Positions 1 to 7,343 of a DNA stretch of 64,000 bases are shown one piece after another. Each line of letters opens with the position of its first letter. Positions within the stretch are counted from its first letter, which is position 1. Source of the DNA: an uncultured Oscillibacter sp. GTDB lineage: Bacteria > Bacillota > Clostridia > Oscillospirales > Oscillospiraceae. Position numbers and translations under genes: made by a program. Below the pieces are notes generated by a model that did no database searches, was not told the origin of the DNA, and saw only the letters and a program-made list of their open reading frames with translations. The stretch is from the NCBI GenBank assembly GCA_905200545.1, contig CAJKKQ010000004.1, positions 62,001 through 126,000 of the forward strand, in the 5' to 3' direction.

Positions 1-457
1 CTCCCGTCTCCCGGACCGTGTCAAATCCGGAGACCATGGACAAAATGGAGGCGTAGGGCGAGGCGCTGGCGGGATCCGCCAGGCGCTGCCAGGCATAGAC
101 AAAATCCTCCGCCGTCACATCCCGGCCGTCCGTCCACTGGGCGCTGCGCAGCTTGAAGGTGTAGGTGACGGTGCCGTCCGCATTCTCGTCTTCGTTGACA
201 CTCTTGGCCATGCCGTTGGTGACGGTGGTGCCGCCGGAGCCGTCAGGCACCGTCTTCATGAGGTTCTCATAGAGGTTCATCAGCAGGGTCTGATCTGCGC
301 TGGTCTCGGCGTAAATGGGATCCAGGCACACAAACTCGCCTCCGGCGCACACGGACAGGGAAATCAGCTCCCCCTGCTGGCCGCCGCAGCCGCTCAGCAG
401 CGCCAGCATCAGCGCCGCAGCCGTCCACAGCGCGGCCCAGCGTTTTTTCTTCGTCAT
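1..457 (-). CDS. Oligopeptide ABC transporter substrate-binding lipoprotein (SBP family 5), 3' part missing
   Basis: The gene starts at 457 on the minus strand and runs off the left edge, leaving the first 152 residues. The N-terminus has a KKKRW basic stretch, a hydrophobic segment and the lipobox LLSGC, so it is a lipid-anchored exported protein. The mature part begins with a segment of the type LDPIYAETSADQTLL followed by NLYENLMK and WTDGRDVTAEDFVYAWQRL. That is the signature of family 5 solute-binding proteins (OppA/DppA type), which deliver peptides to an ABC permease. AAGGAG lies just upstream of the ATG. The substrate and the partner permease genes lie outside the window or are unknown. 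Confidence 0.85.
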   Translation of the reverse strand, partial: MTKKKRWAALWTAAALMLALLSGCGGQQGELISLSVCAGGEFVCLDPIYAETSADQTLLMNLYENLMKTVPDGSGGTTVTNGMAKSVNEDENADGTVTYTFKLRSAQWTDGRDVTAEDFVYAWQRLADPASASPYASILSMVSGFDTVRETG

Positions 458-546
458 GGGATCGCTCCTTTTTCAGGTTCTGAAATGAGAAACGGAAACA
501 GCCTCAAAAAGGCAGTCTCCGACAGGTTTGCCCACAGGCGATGTCA

Positions 547-575
547 ATTATAAAGAGTTTTGGGAAGCTTGTAAA
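547..575 (-). promoter_or_regulatory. Sigma-A-like promoter of the peptide-binding lipoprotein gene
   Basis: On the minus strand TTTACA (570-575) and TATAAT (547-552) are separated by 17 bases. This gives a 5' leader of about 80 bases before the ATG at 457. Confidence 0.65.
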
Positions 576-623
576 GCCGCGGCGGCAAAAAAGTAACAAA
601 AAATTACAAGAATTAAAGATTTG

Positions 624-653
624 TTCACAAAAGGGCCTCCGGCATGCTATACT
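624..653 (+). promoter_or_regulatory. Sigma-A-like promoter of the small membrane protein gene
   Basis: TTCACA (624-629) and TATACT (648-653) are separated by 18 bases, about 35 bases ahead of the ATG at 687. Confidence 0.5.
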
Positions 654-686
654 CAAGAAAAACACCCGGTAAGGAGATGCAATCCC

Positions 687-1205
687 ATGGAATCCAAACA
701 ATCCGTCCAGAACCAGGAAACCTCCGGGATCCCGGAGGATCTGCGTGCAGCTATGGAAAGTCCGGAGGTCAAGGCCTTCGACGCCAGGCTGTCCAAGAAG
801 TACCTGAAAAACAACCGCCCCAAGAGCCTGGTGGTGGTCATCCTTCTGGTGGGAGCAGTTCTTTTGCTGCTGGGGCTCTCCAGCCACAAGGCCTCCTCCG
901 TCACGCCCGCCGCTCTGCGCACCGCCCAGAGCGTCACCGCCTGCCTGAACGGCAGTGAGACGTTCACCCTCTCCTCCCAGCAGCGGGAGGATCTGCTGGA
1001 TCTGCTGGGCCAGGTGAAAGTGGAGCGGGTCACTGGCACCATCGACACCACCCAGCCGGAGGGCAGCTGCCTCTTCACCGCCGGGGAAGACCAGTTCACC
1101 ATCACCAGCACCGGATACCTGCTGACGGGCAGCAATTCCTACCGCTTCCTCTCTCCGGAGGCGGGGGAGGTGTGGCAGCAGCTGACAGCGCTGCTGGCAT
1201 CGTAA
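687..1205 (+). CDS. Hypothetical single-pass membrane protein
   Basis: The protein has 172 residues. I chose ATG 687 over an in-frame upstream ATG at 621 because AAGGAG at 671-676 lies 10 bases before it and the probable promoter covers the upstream start. Residues 1-45 are a charged cytoplasmic region. A hydrophobic segment at about 48-65 (VVVILLVGAVLLLLGL) is one membrane helix, and a roughly 105-residue extracytoplasmic domain follows with two cysteines and short beta-prone stretches. The topology resembles small Gram-positive membrane proteins of unknown role. I do not recognise the family. It ends in the hairpin shared with the convergent helicase gene and is a single-gene unit. Confidence 0.7.
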   Translation: MESKQSVQNQETSGIPEDLRAAMESPEVKAFDARLSKKYLKNNRPKSLVVVILLVGAVLLLLGLSSHKASSVTPAALRTAQSVTACLNGSETFTLSSQQREDLLDLLGQVKVERVTGTIDTTQPEGSCLFTAGEDQFTITSTGYLLTGSNSYRFLSPEAGEVWQQLTALLAS

Positions 1206-1243
1206 AAAAGGCGCGCCTGACCCATGGTCAGGCGCGTGTTTTC
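1204..1243. terminator. Bidirectional intrinsic terminator
   Basis: The 9-bp stem CGCGCCTGA/TCAGGCGCG (1212-1236) has a 7-base loop. It is flanked by an A run on the left and a T-rich tract on the right, so it can serve both convergent genes. Confidence 0.8.
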
Positions 1244-2401
1244 TTATTCCACAACCGCCAGCTTGCCGTTTTCGTCGAACTTCACCGGCACAATCTCATT
1301 GCGCGTCTTCTGGGCGATGTCGTCGATGCGCATCTTGGCGGGATAATCCGACACCAGCGTCACTGCCACGCCCTGGCGCTTGGCCCGGCCGGTACGGCCG
1401 ATACGGTGGACGTAGTCCTGATTCTCATCGGGGACATCGCAGTTGAAAACGATGTCCACATCGTCTACATCGATGCCCCGGGCCGCCACGTCGGTGGAGA
1501 CGAACACCCGCAGCTCGCCCCGGCGGAACTTGTCCATCACCTGCTCCCGCTTGCGCTGGGGGATATCACCGTGGATGCACTCAGCATCCACCCCCCGCAT
1601 CTGCAAAAACTTGGCGATGCGCTCCGTGGAGCCCTTGGTGTTGCAGAAGACCATGCACCGGTCAAAGCCCGTCTCCTCCAGGATCCGGGCAATGGCGTCG
1701 GCCTTCTCGTTGTGGGCCACCTCCATGCGGAACTGCTTGATGTCGGGCTTGTTCTGCTCGTCCTCCCGGACGGTGATCTCCGCCGCGTCCCGCTGATAGA
1801 CCCAGGCGATGTCCATGACCTCCCGGGAGATGGTGGCGGAGAAGAGGCCCAGGTTTTTCCGCTTGTCCATGCGGTCCAGCAGCCGGGTCACGTCGTGGAT
1901 GAAGCCCATGTCCAGCATGCGGTCCGCCTCGTCCAGCACCACAGTCTGGGCGGTGTCCACCCGGACAGTGCGCCGCTTCATATGGTCGCTGAGGCGGCCG
2001 GGGGTCGCCACCACCATCTGGGGCCGCTTTTTCAACGTCTCGATCTGACGGCCGATAGGCTGGCCGCCGTAAAGGCACACGGTGCGCACACCGGGCTTGA
2101 AGGCCGCCAGGTCCCGGATCTCATCGGTGATCTGGATGGCCAGCTCCCGGGTGGGTGCCAGGATCACCGCCTGGACGGTCTCGTCCTCCGGGTCGATATG
2201 CTCCACGATGGGGATGCCGTAGGCAAAGGTCTTGCCGGTTCCGGTGGGGGCCTTGGCAATGACGTCCTGCCAGTCCATCATGGGAGGGATGCATCCTGCC
2301 TGAACGGGGGTGGATTCCTGAATACCGCGCTTTTCAATGGCCCGCATGATCTCCGGGGACAGCCCCAGGGAATCAAACCGGACGCCCTTCGTAACTTCCA
2401 T
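1244..2401 (-). CDS. DEAD-box ATP-dependent RNA helicase
   Basis: The protein has 385 residues. The motifs are in order: Q-motif region around 26-40, motif I APTGTGKT (51-58), PTRELA (83-88), motif II DEAD (157-160), motif III SAT (188-190), and motif VI HRIGRTGR near the C-terminus. It contains just the two RecA-like domains, with no long RNA-binding tail, as in short RhlE/CshB-like helicases. Such enzymes unwind RNA duplexes in ribosome assembly, mRNA decay or cold adaptation. An upstream in-frame extension to 2605 was rejected: the ATG at 2401 has AAGGAG about 6 bases upstream, and the promoter lies between the two. The exact paralog (cshA, cshB, rhlE) is not resolved. Confidence 0.92.
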   Translation of the reverse strand: MEVTKGVRFDSLGLSPEIMRAIEKRGIQESTPVQAGCIPPMMDWQDVIAKAPTGTGKTFAYGIPIVEHIDPEDETVQAVILAPTRELAIQITDEIRDLAAFKPGVRTVCLYGGQPIGRQIETLKKRPQMVVATPGRLSDHMKRRTVRVDTAQTVVLDEADRMLDMGFIHDVTRLLDRMDKRKNLGLFSATISREVMDIAWVYQRDAAEITVREDEQNKPDIKQFRMEVAHNEKADAIARILEETGFDRCMVFCNTKGSTERIAKFLQMRGVDAECIHGDIPQRKREQVMDKFRRGELRVFVSTDVAARGIDVDDVDIVFNCDVPDENQDYVHRIGRTGRAKRQGVAVTLVSDYPAKMRIDDIAQKTRNEIVPVKFDENGKLAVVE

Positions 2402-2744
2402 GCTCTGCTCCTTCTTTTTCCCAGCGCGGTCTCGTCCCCCGGGGACTTCCGCGCCAAACTGCGTATTTACCCATATTATTGGTATTATACCCAGAATCCG
2501 CGCCGTTGTAAAGCCAAACGCCCCCTCTTTTGTCCCATCTTTTCCCTTCCGACACTTTTTATGTGTTCCGGCTGATATGTGGTGTATTATCCAGTTTTTC
2601 TGCATGTTTCAGTAAATTTGTCGTCTATTTATAGTAAAATTGTGTATTCTGTAACTTTTCATTCATATTTTTATGTTAAATTGATACATACAAAAAAGGA
2701 ATCCGTTCCCAAAAGGACGATTCATTTGGGCGGGAGGGATCGAA
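2402..2744. other. Intergenic region between divergent helicase and XRE genes
   Basis: These 343 bases contain no convincing gene. The helicase promoter sits at 2484-2512. From about 2570 to 2710 the sequence is strikingly AT-rich for this window, with several possible -10 elements (for example TATAGT near 2631). I could not settle on one promoter for the XRE gene. No RNA structure was obvious. Confidence 0.6.
2484..2512 (-). promoter_or_regulatory. Sigma-A-like promoter of the DEAD-box helicase gene
   Basis: On the minus strand TTTACA (2507-2512) and TATAAT (2484-2489) are separated by 17 bases. The leader is about 75 bases. Confidence 0.65.
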
Positions 2745-2960
2745 GTGAACGGGATGGATTATGTACGCATCCTGCGAGACCTGCGGGAAGACGCGGACAA
2801 GACACAAACTCAGATCGCAGAAATTCTGGGAACTTCCCAAACCATGTACGCGCGTTACGAGCGCGGGGCCAATGAGTTGCCCATCCACCACCTGATTACC
2901 TTGAGCAAGTATTACAGGGTCAGCACCGACTACATTCTGGGGCTCAGCAAAGACCGGTAA
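2745..2960 (+). CDS. Small XRE-family helix-turn-helix regulator
   Basis: The 71-residue protein is almost entirely one HTH_XRE domain. Helices 2-3 are TQTQIAEILGTSQTMYARYE, followed by ITLSKYYRVSTDYILGLS, the usual end of a Cro/CI-type domain. The start is probably GTG 2745, because GGGAGGG at 2732-2738 is correctly spaced for it. ATG 2754 is the alternative and would be too far from that site. It is monocistronic, with its own terminator. There is no dimerisation or sensing domain, so the target and signal cannot be told. Similar solo XRE proteins are common in Oscillospiraceae. Confidence 0.85.
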   Translation: MNGMDYVRILRDLREDADKTQTQIAEILGTSQTMYARYERGANELPIHHLITLSKYYRVSTDYILGLSKDR

Positions 2961-2963
2961 GGA

Positions 2964-2997
2964 AAACGAGGGCAGCGAAAGCTGTCCTCGTTTTTTT
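2964..2997 (+). terminator. Intrinsic terminator after the small XRE gene
   Basis: A 12-bp stem with a GAAA tetraloop and one G-U pair (2965-2992) is followed by seven T residues. Confidence 0.85.
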
Positions 2998-3063
2998 GCG
3001 TGCCTCCCGGCTGAGGGAAACCTCCCCCGCCGGAGTTCTCCCACCCGTATTCATGGGTCCGGG

Positions 3064-3615
3064 TCAATTTGCACGCGCATCCCCGCCCGCCACCGTGTAG
3101 GCGGTGCCATCGCCGTTATTCTGGGTAACGATCCAACCGTCGAGATCGCCGGTGACATCAATGGTAATGGTCCGAAGCTCCTGAGCGCCGTCGCCGTGGA
3201 TCACGGTCATATCATAAGCATAGTGATAATAGCCGCGGGCCGCCATGGCATCGGTGATATCCATGTCCTCCCCGCCGGCGTGGAGGATCAGCCGTCCCTC
3301 TTCCCGGGTCACCAGATTCTCCCCCACCAAAGCGGCGGATACCCGGTTTCCCTCCGCGTCTTGCAGCTCCAGACGGCTGTCATCCTGCCAGACCACCCGG
3401 AACTGGCGGAACAGCGCCCCGTCTGTCGCCAGATTCGCGGCTCCCGCCGTCACACACAGGGCGGCTACCACCGCCGCAGTCAGGCCCAGCACCCGCAGGG
3501 GCCGGGGTTTCTTCTTTATACGCTGATGCCGCATACGCTCCAAGACCTCCCGTTTTGCATCTCCGGAGGCCCGCAGCTGGGAAAAAGTCTCGCAATATGC
3601 ACGTCTGTCGATCAT
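3064..3615 (-). CDS. Putative anti-sigma factor, membrane-anchored
   Basis: The protein has 183 residues and directly follows the ECF sigma gene, overlapping its stop codon by 4 bases (ATGA), so translation is probably coupled. A basic cytoplasmic N-terminus of about 40 residues (HQRIKKKPRP) precedes one membrane helix (about 44-62). An extracytoplasmic domain of about 120 residues follows, with no recognisable enzyme motif. Position, size and topology suit a regulator that holds the sigma factor at the membrane. No zinc-anti-sigma HxxxCxxC motif is visible. The function is inferred from context. Confidence 0.6.
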   Translation of the reverse strand: MIDRRAYCETFSQLRASGDAKREVLERMRHQRIKKKPRPLRVLGLTAAVVAALCVTAGAANLATDGALFRQFRVVWQDDSRLELQDAEGNRVSAALVGENLVTREEGRLILHAGGEDMDITDAMAARGYYHYAYDMTVIHGDGAQELRTITIDVTGDLDGWIVTQNNGDGTAYTVAGGDARAN

Positions 3616-4097
3616 TCACTCTGTGCCTCCTTTAAATTTGCCTGCAGCCGCCCCCTGGCCCGCATGAGCCAGGTCTGAACAGTGGAGGGGTTGGCACCCA
3701 TGGCCTCCGCCACCTCACGGACGGAACAGTTCTCATAATAATACAGGTAGATGGCCGCCCGGTACCTGGGCGGCAGCGCCATCACCTGGCGGAACAGCTC
3801 GCTCTGGGCCGGGGTGTCAAAGACCGCCCACTGTTCCAGTTCTTCCAGAGAGCCGGTCCTCCGGCGCCAGGGTGAGCGCAGCAGCTTTTTGCACTCGTTG
3901 ACTGCCACCCGCACCACCCAGAACCGCTCATGCTCCAAAGACGCAAAGGGAACCTTCCGGCTCTGGGTATAGAGTTTGAGCAGCGTCTCCTGCATGATAT
4001 CCTCGGCATCCGCCCGGTTTTTCAGGTAACTCAATGCCAGCCGGAACACCATGTCTCCGTAGCGGTCCACCGCCTGTTCAAATTCCGCTTCCTGCAA
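3612..4097 (-). CDS. ECF-type RNA polymerase sigma factor
   Basis: The protein has 161 residues. Region 2 includes LALSYLKNRADAEDIMQETL, with the typical DAEDIMQE helix for core binding and -10 recognition. Region 4 includes LPPRYRAAIYLYYYENCSVR followed by an HTH (EVAEAMGANPSTVQTWLMRA). It lacks regions 1 and 3, as usual for this class. It forms a two-gene unit with the downstream membrane protein, its likely anti-sigma factor. A second pair of the same design lies at 38806-40333. The signal and regulon are unknown. Confidence 0.9.
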   Translation of the reverse strand: MQEAEFEQAVDRYGDMVFRLALSYLKNRADAEDIMQETLLKLYTQSRKVPFASLEHERFWVVRVAVNECKKLLRSPWRRRTGSLEELEQWAVFDTPAQSELFRQVMALPPRYRAAIYLYYYENCSVREVAEAMGANPSTVQTWLMRARGRLQANLKEAQSE

Positions 4098-4159
4098 TTT
4101 GTCTCACCTCGTCTTCCAAGGGAATGGCGGCTGCGCCGCCGGAAAGGCCTTTCACTGAG

Positions 4160-4189
4160 AATATCCCCCAGGGGGCGGAAAAATCTCAC
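4160..4189 (-). promoter_or_regulatory. Possible autoregulated ECF promoter
   Basis: On the minus strand GTGAGATTTTTCC (4177-4189) stands upstream of a GATATT element (4160-4165). It resembles GTGAAAGTTTTTC upstream of the second ECF gene (38742-38754). This is a visual comparison only. Confidence 0.3.
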
Positions 4190-4218
4190 GGGCCCCAAAA
4201 CTTTTTTGCCCGGCCCGC

Positions 4219-4248
4219 AGGACATACGCTGCCCCCGTCATGTATAAT
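4219..4248 (+). promoter_or_regulatory. Possible promoter of the TspO-like gene
   Basis: AGGACA (4219-4224) and TATAAT (4243-4248) are separated by 18 bases. The -35 match is weak. Confidence 0.45.
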
Positions 4249-4291
4249 TCTCCGACAGCTCCACATGGTGTAATCTGTGAGGTGATATCGC

Positions 4292-4771
4292 ATGAAAAAG
4301 CACACACGCAAACAGTATGCCCGCTGGATTCTCCTGGCGGAAGCAGTGGGCGGCCTGTCCGGCTGGCTGACGCGCAAGGGGATCCGCACCTATCAGAAGA
4401 CCATCGTCCAGCCGCCTCTCTCCCCTCCCGGCACGGTGTTCCCCATAGTCTGGGGAGGCCTCTTCGCCCTGATGGGCATCGGCGCCGCCCGCATCTGGGC
4501 CAGTCCCCCTTCCGCCGCCCGCTCCCGGAGCCTGCGGCTCTTCGGAATACAGCTGGCCTTCAATTTCTTCTGGAGCATCCTCTTCTTCAGTTTCCAGGTC
4601 TTCGGCCTGGCCTTACTATGGCTGTGGGCACTGTGGGGACTGATCCTGCGGATGATCCGCTCCTTCCGCAAGGTGGATTCCCCCGCCGCCCTGCTGCAGA
4701 TCCCGTATCTTCTGTGGGTCTCCTTTGCCGGGTACCTCAACGCCGGCGTATGGCGCCTCAACAAGCACTGA
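4292..4771 (+). CDS. TspO/MBR family membrane protein
   Basis: The protein has 159 residues, the usual family length, with about five hydrophobic helices. Landmarks are VQPPLSPPGTVFPIVW near residues 40-55, QLAFNFFWSILFF near 91-103, and the C-terminal IPYLLWVSFAGYLNAGVWRL, which corresponds to the conserved TspO end of type W..FA..LN..I..LN. TspO proteins bind porphyrins or other hydrophobic ligands and modulate stress responses. The substrate here is unknown. A GAGGTGA site lies ahead of the ATG. The first helix is short and basic. It is monocistronic and flanked by its own promoter and a terminator. Confidence 0.85.
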   Translation: MKKHTRKQYARWILLAEAVGGLSGWLTRKGIRTYQKTIVQPPLSPPGTVFPIVWGGLFALMGIGAARIWASPPSAARSRSLRLFGIQLAFNFFWSILFFSFQVFGLALLWLWALWGLILRMIRSFRKVDSPAALLQIPYLLWVSFAGYLNAGVWRLNKH

Positions 4772-4791
4772 TCCCTTTCCCGGGGAGAACA

Positions 4792-4832
4792 AAGCGGCCT
4801 GCCTCGTTTAAGAGGCAGGCCGCTTGCTGTTT
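4792..4832. terminator. Bidirectional terminator-like hairpin
   Basis: A perfect 14-bp stem (4792-4805 with 4812-4825) has a 6-base loop and lies between the convergent tspO-like gene and glgP. The T tracts are interrupted on both sides. Confidence 0.65.
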
Positions 4833-4859
4833 CTTGGGATTATAAACCCCTGGGGGGCC

Positions 4860-7283
4860 TTATTTGTGGGGCACGTGCCAGATGTTGTCCGCATACTCCG
4901 CCACAGCCCGGTCCGCCGCAAAAATGCCGCTGCGGGCGATGTTGTGCAGGCTCATGCGGTTCCACACCTCCGGCTTGCCGTAGGTCTCCACCATCCGCTT
5001 CTCCGCCTGGCAGTAGGCGTCAAAGTCCGCCAGCAGCATATAGGCATCCGCAGGGCTGCCGTTGCCGCCGAAGAGCAGCTGCTGGTAGAGGTCGTCATAG
5101 CGGACGCCGTCCCGGAACCCGGCCCGCATGGCATCCAGGCAGCGGCGCAGCGTCTCGTTGCGGTTGTAGATCCGCTGGGGCACATAGCCCTCCCGCTTCA
5201 TGGCCTCCACCTCGTCGGCATGAAGGCCGAAGATGAAGATGTTCTCGTCACCCAGGACGTCCCGCATCTCCACATTGGCACCATCCAGGGTGCCCACGGT
5301 GAGGGCGCCGTTCATCATGAACTTCATGTTGCCGGTGCCGCTGGCCTCCTTGCCGGCGGTGGAGATCTGCTGGGAGACCTCGCTGGCAGGCATCAGCTTC
5401 TCCGCCAGGGACACCCGGTAATTCTCCAGGAACACCACCTGCAGTTTATCTTTGCAGATGGGATCGTGGTCGATCTGATCCGCCAGGGAGTTGATGAGGC
5501 GGATGATCCGCTTGGCGGTGGCGTAACCGGGAGCGGCCTTGGCGCCGAAGAGGAAGGTATGGGGATGGGTGATGGCATTGGGGTCATCCTGGAGCTTCTG
5601 ATACAGGGCGATGATGTGCAGCACGTTCAGAAGCTGGCGCTTATACTCATGGAGGCGCTTGACCTGTACATCAAAGATGGAGCTCGGATCCAGCACCACG
5701 CCCCGGGTCTTTTTGGCGTAGACAGCGAAAGACTCCTTGTTGGCCTGCTTGATCTGGGCCAGGCGCTCCAGCACGGACTTGTCGTCGGCGTAATCGTCCA
5801 GCTTCTTGAGCTGCATGGCGTCGGTGAGATAGCCGTCGCCGGTAAGCTCCCGGATCAGGCCGTCCAGGCCGGGGTTGATCTCACTGAGCCAGCGGCGGTG
5901 GTCAATGCCGTTGGTGACGTTTTTGAATTTCAGCGGCTCCATGCCGTAGGCGTTCTTGAACACATCCTTGCGCAGGATGTCGGAGTGCAGAGCGGAGACG
6001 CCGTTGACCGCCATGCCGCCGGCGATGCACAGGTTTGCCATGCGCACCTGGCCGTCCCAGATGATGGCCATATCCTGGGTCTTGGCGGGATCGTGGTAGA
6101 ACTTCTCCACCTTCTCCTGCCAGCGGCGGGAGATCTCCATGAGGATCTGCCACACACGGGGCAGCAGGTGGGCCACCAGCTCCTGCGGCCAGCGCTCCAG
6201 GGCCTCCGCCAGGACGGTGTGGTTGGTATAGGCTACGGAACGGGTGGTGATGAACCAGGCTTCGTCCCAGGAAAGGCCCGCGTCGTCCATGAGGATGCGC
6301 ATCAGCTCCGGGATCACCAGGGCCGGATGGGTGTCGTTGATCTGGATGACGTTCTTCTCGTGGAAGTTCTTCAGCGTGCCGTAGGTTTCCAGGTGCTTGG
6401 CCGCAATGGACTGCACCGTGGCGGAGACGAAGAAATACTGCTGCTTGAGCCGCAGGGACTTGCCCTCCAGGTGGTTGTCCTCGGGGTAGAGGATCTTGGC
6501 GATGGTCTCCGCCATGGCCTCCTCCTCCGCCGCTTTCAGGTACTCGCCCCGGGAGAAGAGTGCCATATCCACCGGCTTGGTGGACCGGGCGTCCCACAGC
6601 CGCAGGACGTTGACGTGCTCGGTGTCGTAGCCGGCGATCTCCATATCACAGGGAACCGCCATGACCGTGGTGGCGCCCTCGTTGACAATATGCAGGTGGC
6701 CGTTGTCCCAGAACTCCCGCAGCGTGCCGCCGAAGTTCACCATCTGAGCCTCCGCCGGCTTGGGCAGCAGCCACGCGTCGCCCAGCTGCATCCAGTCGTC
6801 GGGCAGCTCCACCTGCTGGCCCTCCACGATCTTCTGCTTGAAGATGCCCAGCTCATAGCAGATGGAGTAGCCGGTGGCGGGGATCTCCAGGGTGGTCATG
6901 GAATCCAGGTAGCAGGCGGCCAGGCGGCCCAGGCCGCCGTTGCCCAGCGCCGCGTCGGGCTCCACCTCAAAGATGTCCGCGGCCTTGAAGCCCATGTCCT
7001 CCAGGGCCTCCCGCAGCTGCGGGAGGATTCCCAGATTGTAGGCGTTTTTCATGAGGCTGCGGCCCATGAGGAATTCCAGGGACAGGTAGTGGACCTGCTT
7101 TTTCTTCTCCCGGCGGGTTTCCTGCCGGGTCTCCACCTCCCGGACGGCCATGGCGTCCCGCAGAACCAGGGCGCAGGCCCGCATCATCTCGCCGTCGGTG
7201 GCCTCCTCCGGCGCTTTGCCGAAGTTGGCCATCAGCTTGGCAATCAGTTGTTTTTCCAGTGCTTTCGTCGTGATTGATGTCAT
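4860..7283 (-). CDS. glgP: Glycogen phosphorylase
   Basis: The protein has 807 residues, full length for the GT35 family. It releases glucose-1-phosphate from glycogen by phosphorolysis. The pyridoxal-phosphate lysine lies in the conserved stretch EASGTGNMKFMMNGALTVGT near residue 660, and DAALGNGGLGRLAACYLDSM near residue 110 and NVIQINDTHPAL are further family blocks. It is the last gene of the glycogen operon, 60 bases after glgA, so synthesis and breakdown are transcribed together. GGAAGG precedes the ATG. It could also act on related maltodextrins. The motifs do not settle that, but the neighbours favour glycogen. Confidence 0.95.
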   Translation of the reverse strand: MTSITTKALEKQLIAKLMANFGKAPEEATDGEMMRACALVLRDAMAVREVETRQETRREKKKQVHYLSLEFLMGRSLMKNAYNLGILPQLREALEDMGFKAADIFEVEPDAALGNGGLGRLAACYLDSMTTLEIPATGYSICYELGIFKQKIVEGQQVELPDDWMQLGDAWLLPKPAEAQMVNFGGTLREFWDNGHLHIVNEGATTVMAVPCDMEIAGYDTEHVNVLRLWDARSTKPVDMALFSRGEYLKAAEEEAMAETIAKILYPEDNHLEGKSLRLKQQYFFVSATVQSIAAKHLETYGTLKNFHEKNVIQINDTHPALVIPELMRILMDDAGLSWDEAWFITTRSVAYTNHTVLAEALERWPQELVAHLLPRVWQILMEISRRWQEKVEKFYHDPAKTQDMAIIWDGQVRMANLCIAGGMAVNGVSALHSDILRKDVFKNAYGMEPLKFKNVTNGIDHRRWLSEINPGLDGLIRELTGDGYLTDAMQLKKLDDYADDKSVLERLAQIKQANKESFAVYAKKTRGVVLDPSSIFDVQVKRLHEYKRQLLNVLHIIALYQKLQDDPNAITHPHTFLFGAKAAPGYATAKRIIRLINSLADQIDHDPICKDKLQVVFLENYRVSLAEKLMPASEVSQQISTAGKEASGTGNMKFMMNGALTVGTLDGANVEMRDVLGDENIFIFGLHADEVEAMKREGYVPQRIYNRNETLRRCLDAMRAGFRDGVRYDDLYQQLLFGGNGSPADAYMLLADFDAYCQAEKRMVETYGKPEVWNRMSLHNIARSGIFAADRAVAEYADNIWHVPHK

Positions 7284-7343
7284 GTGCCTTCCTTACTCCG
7301 CCGCTTCTTATACGGCGGTCTTTCCTTTCTTGGGGTTGGATTC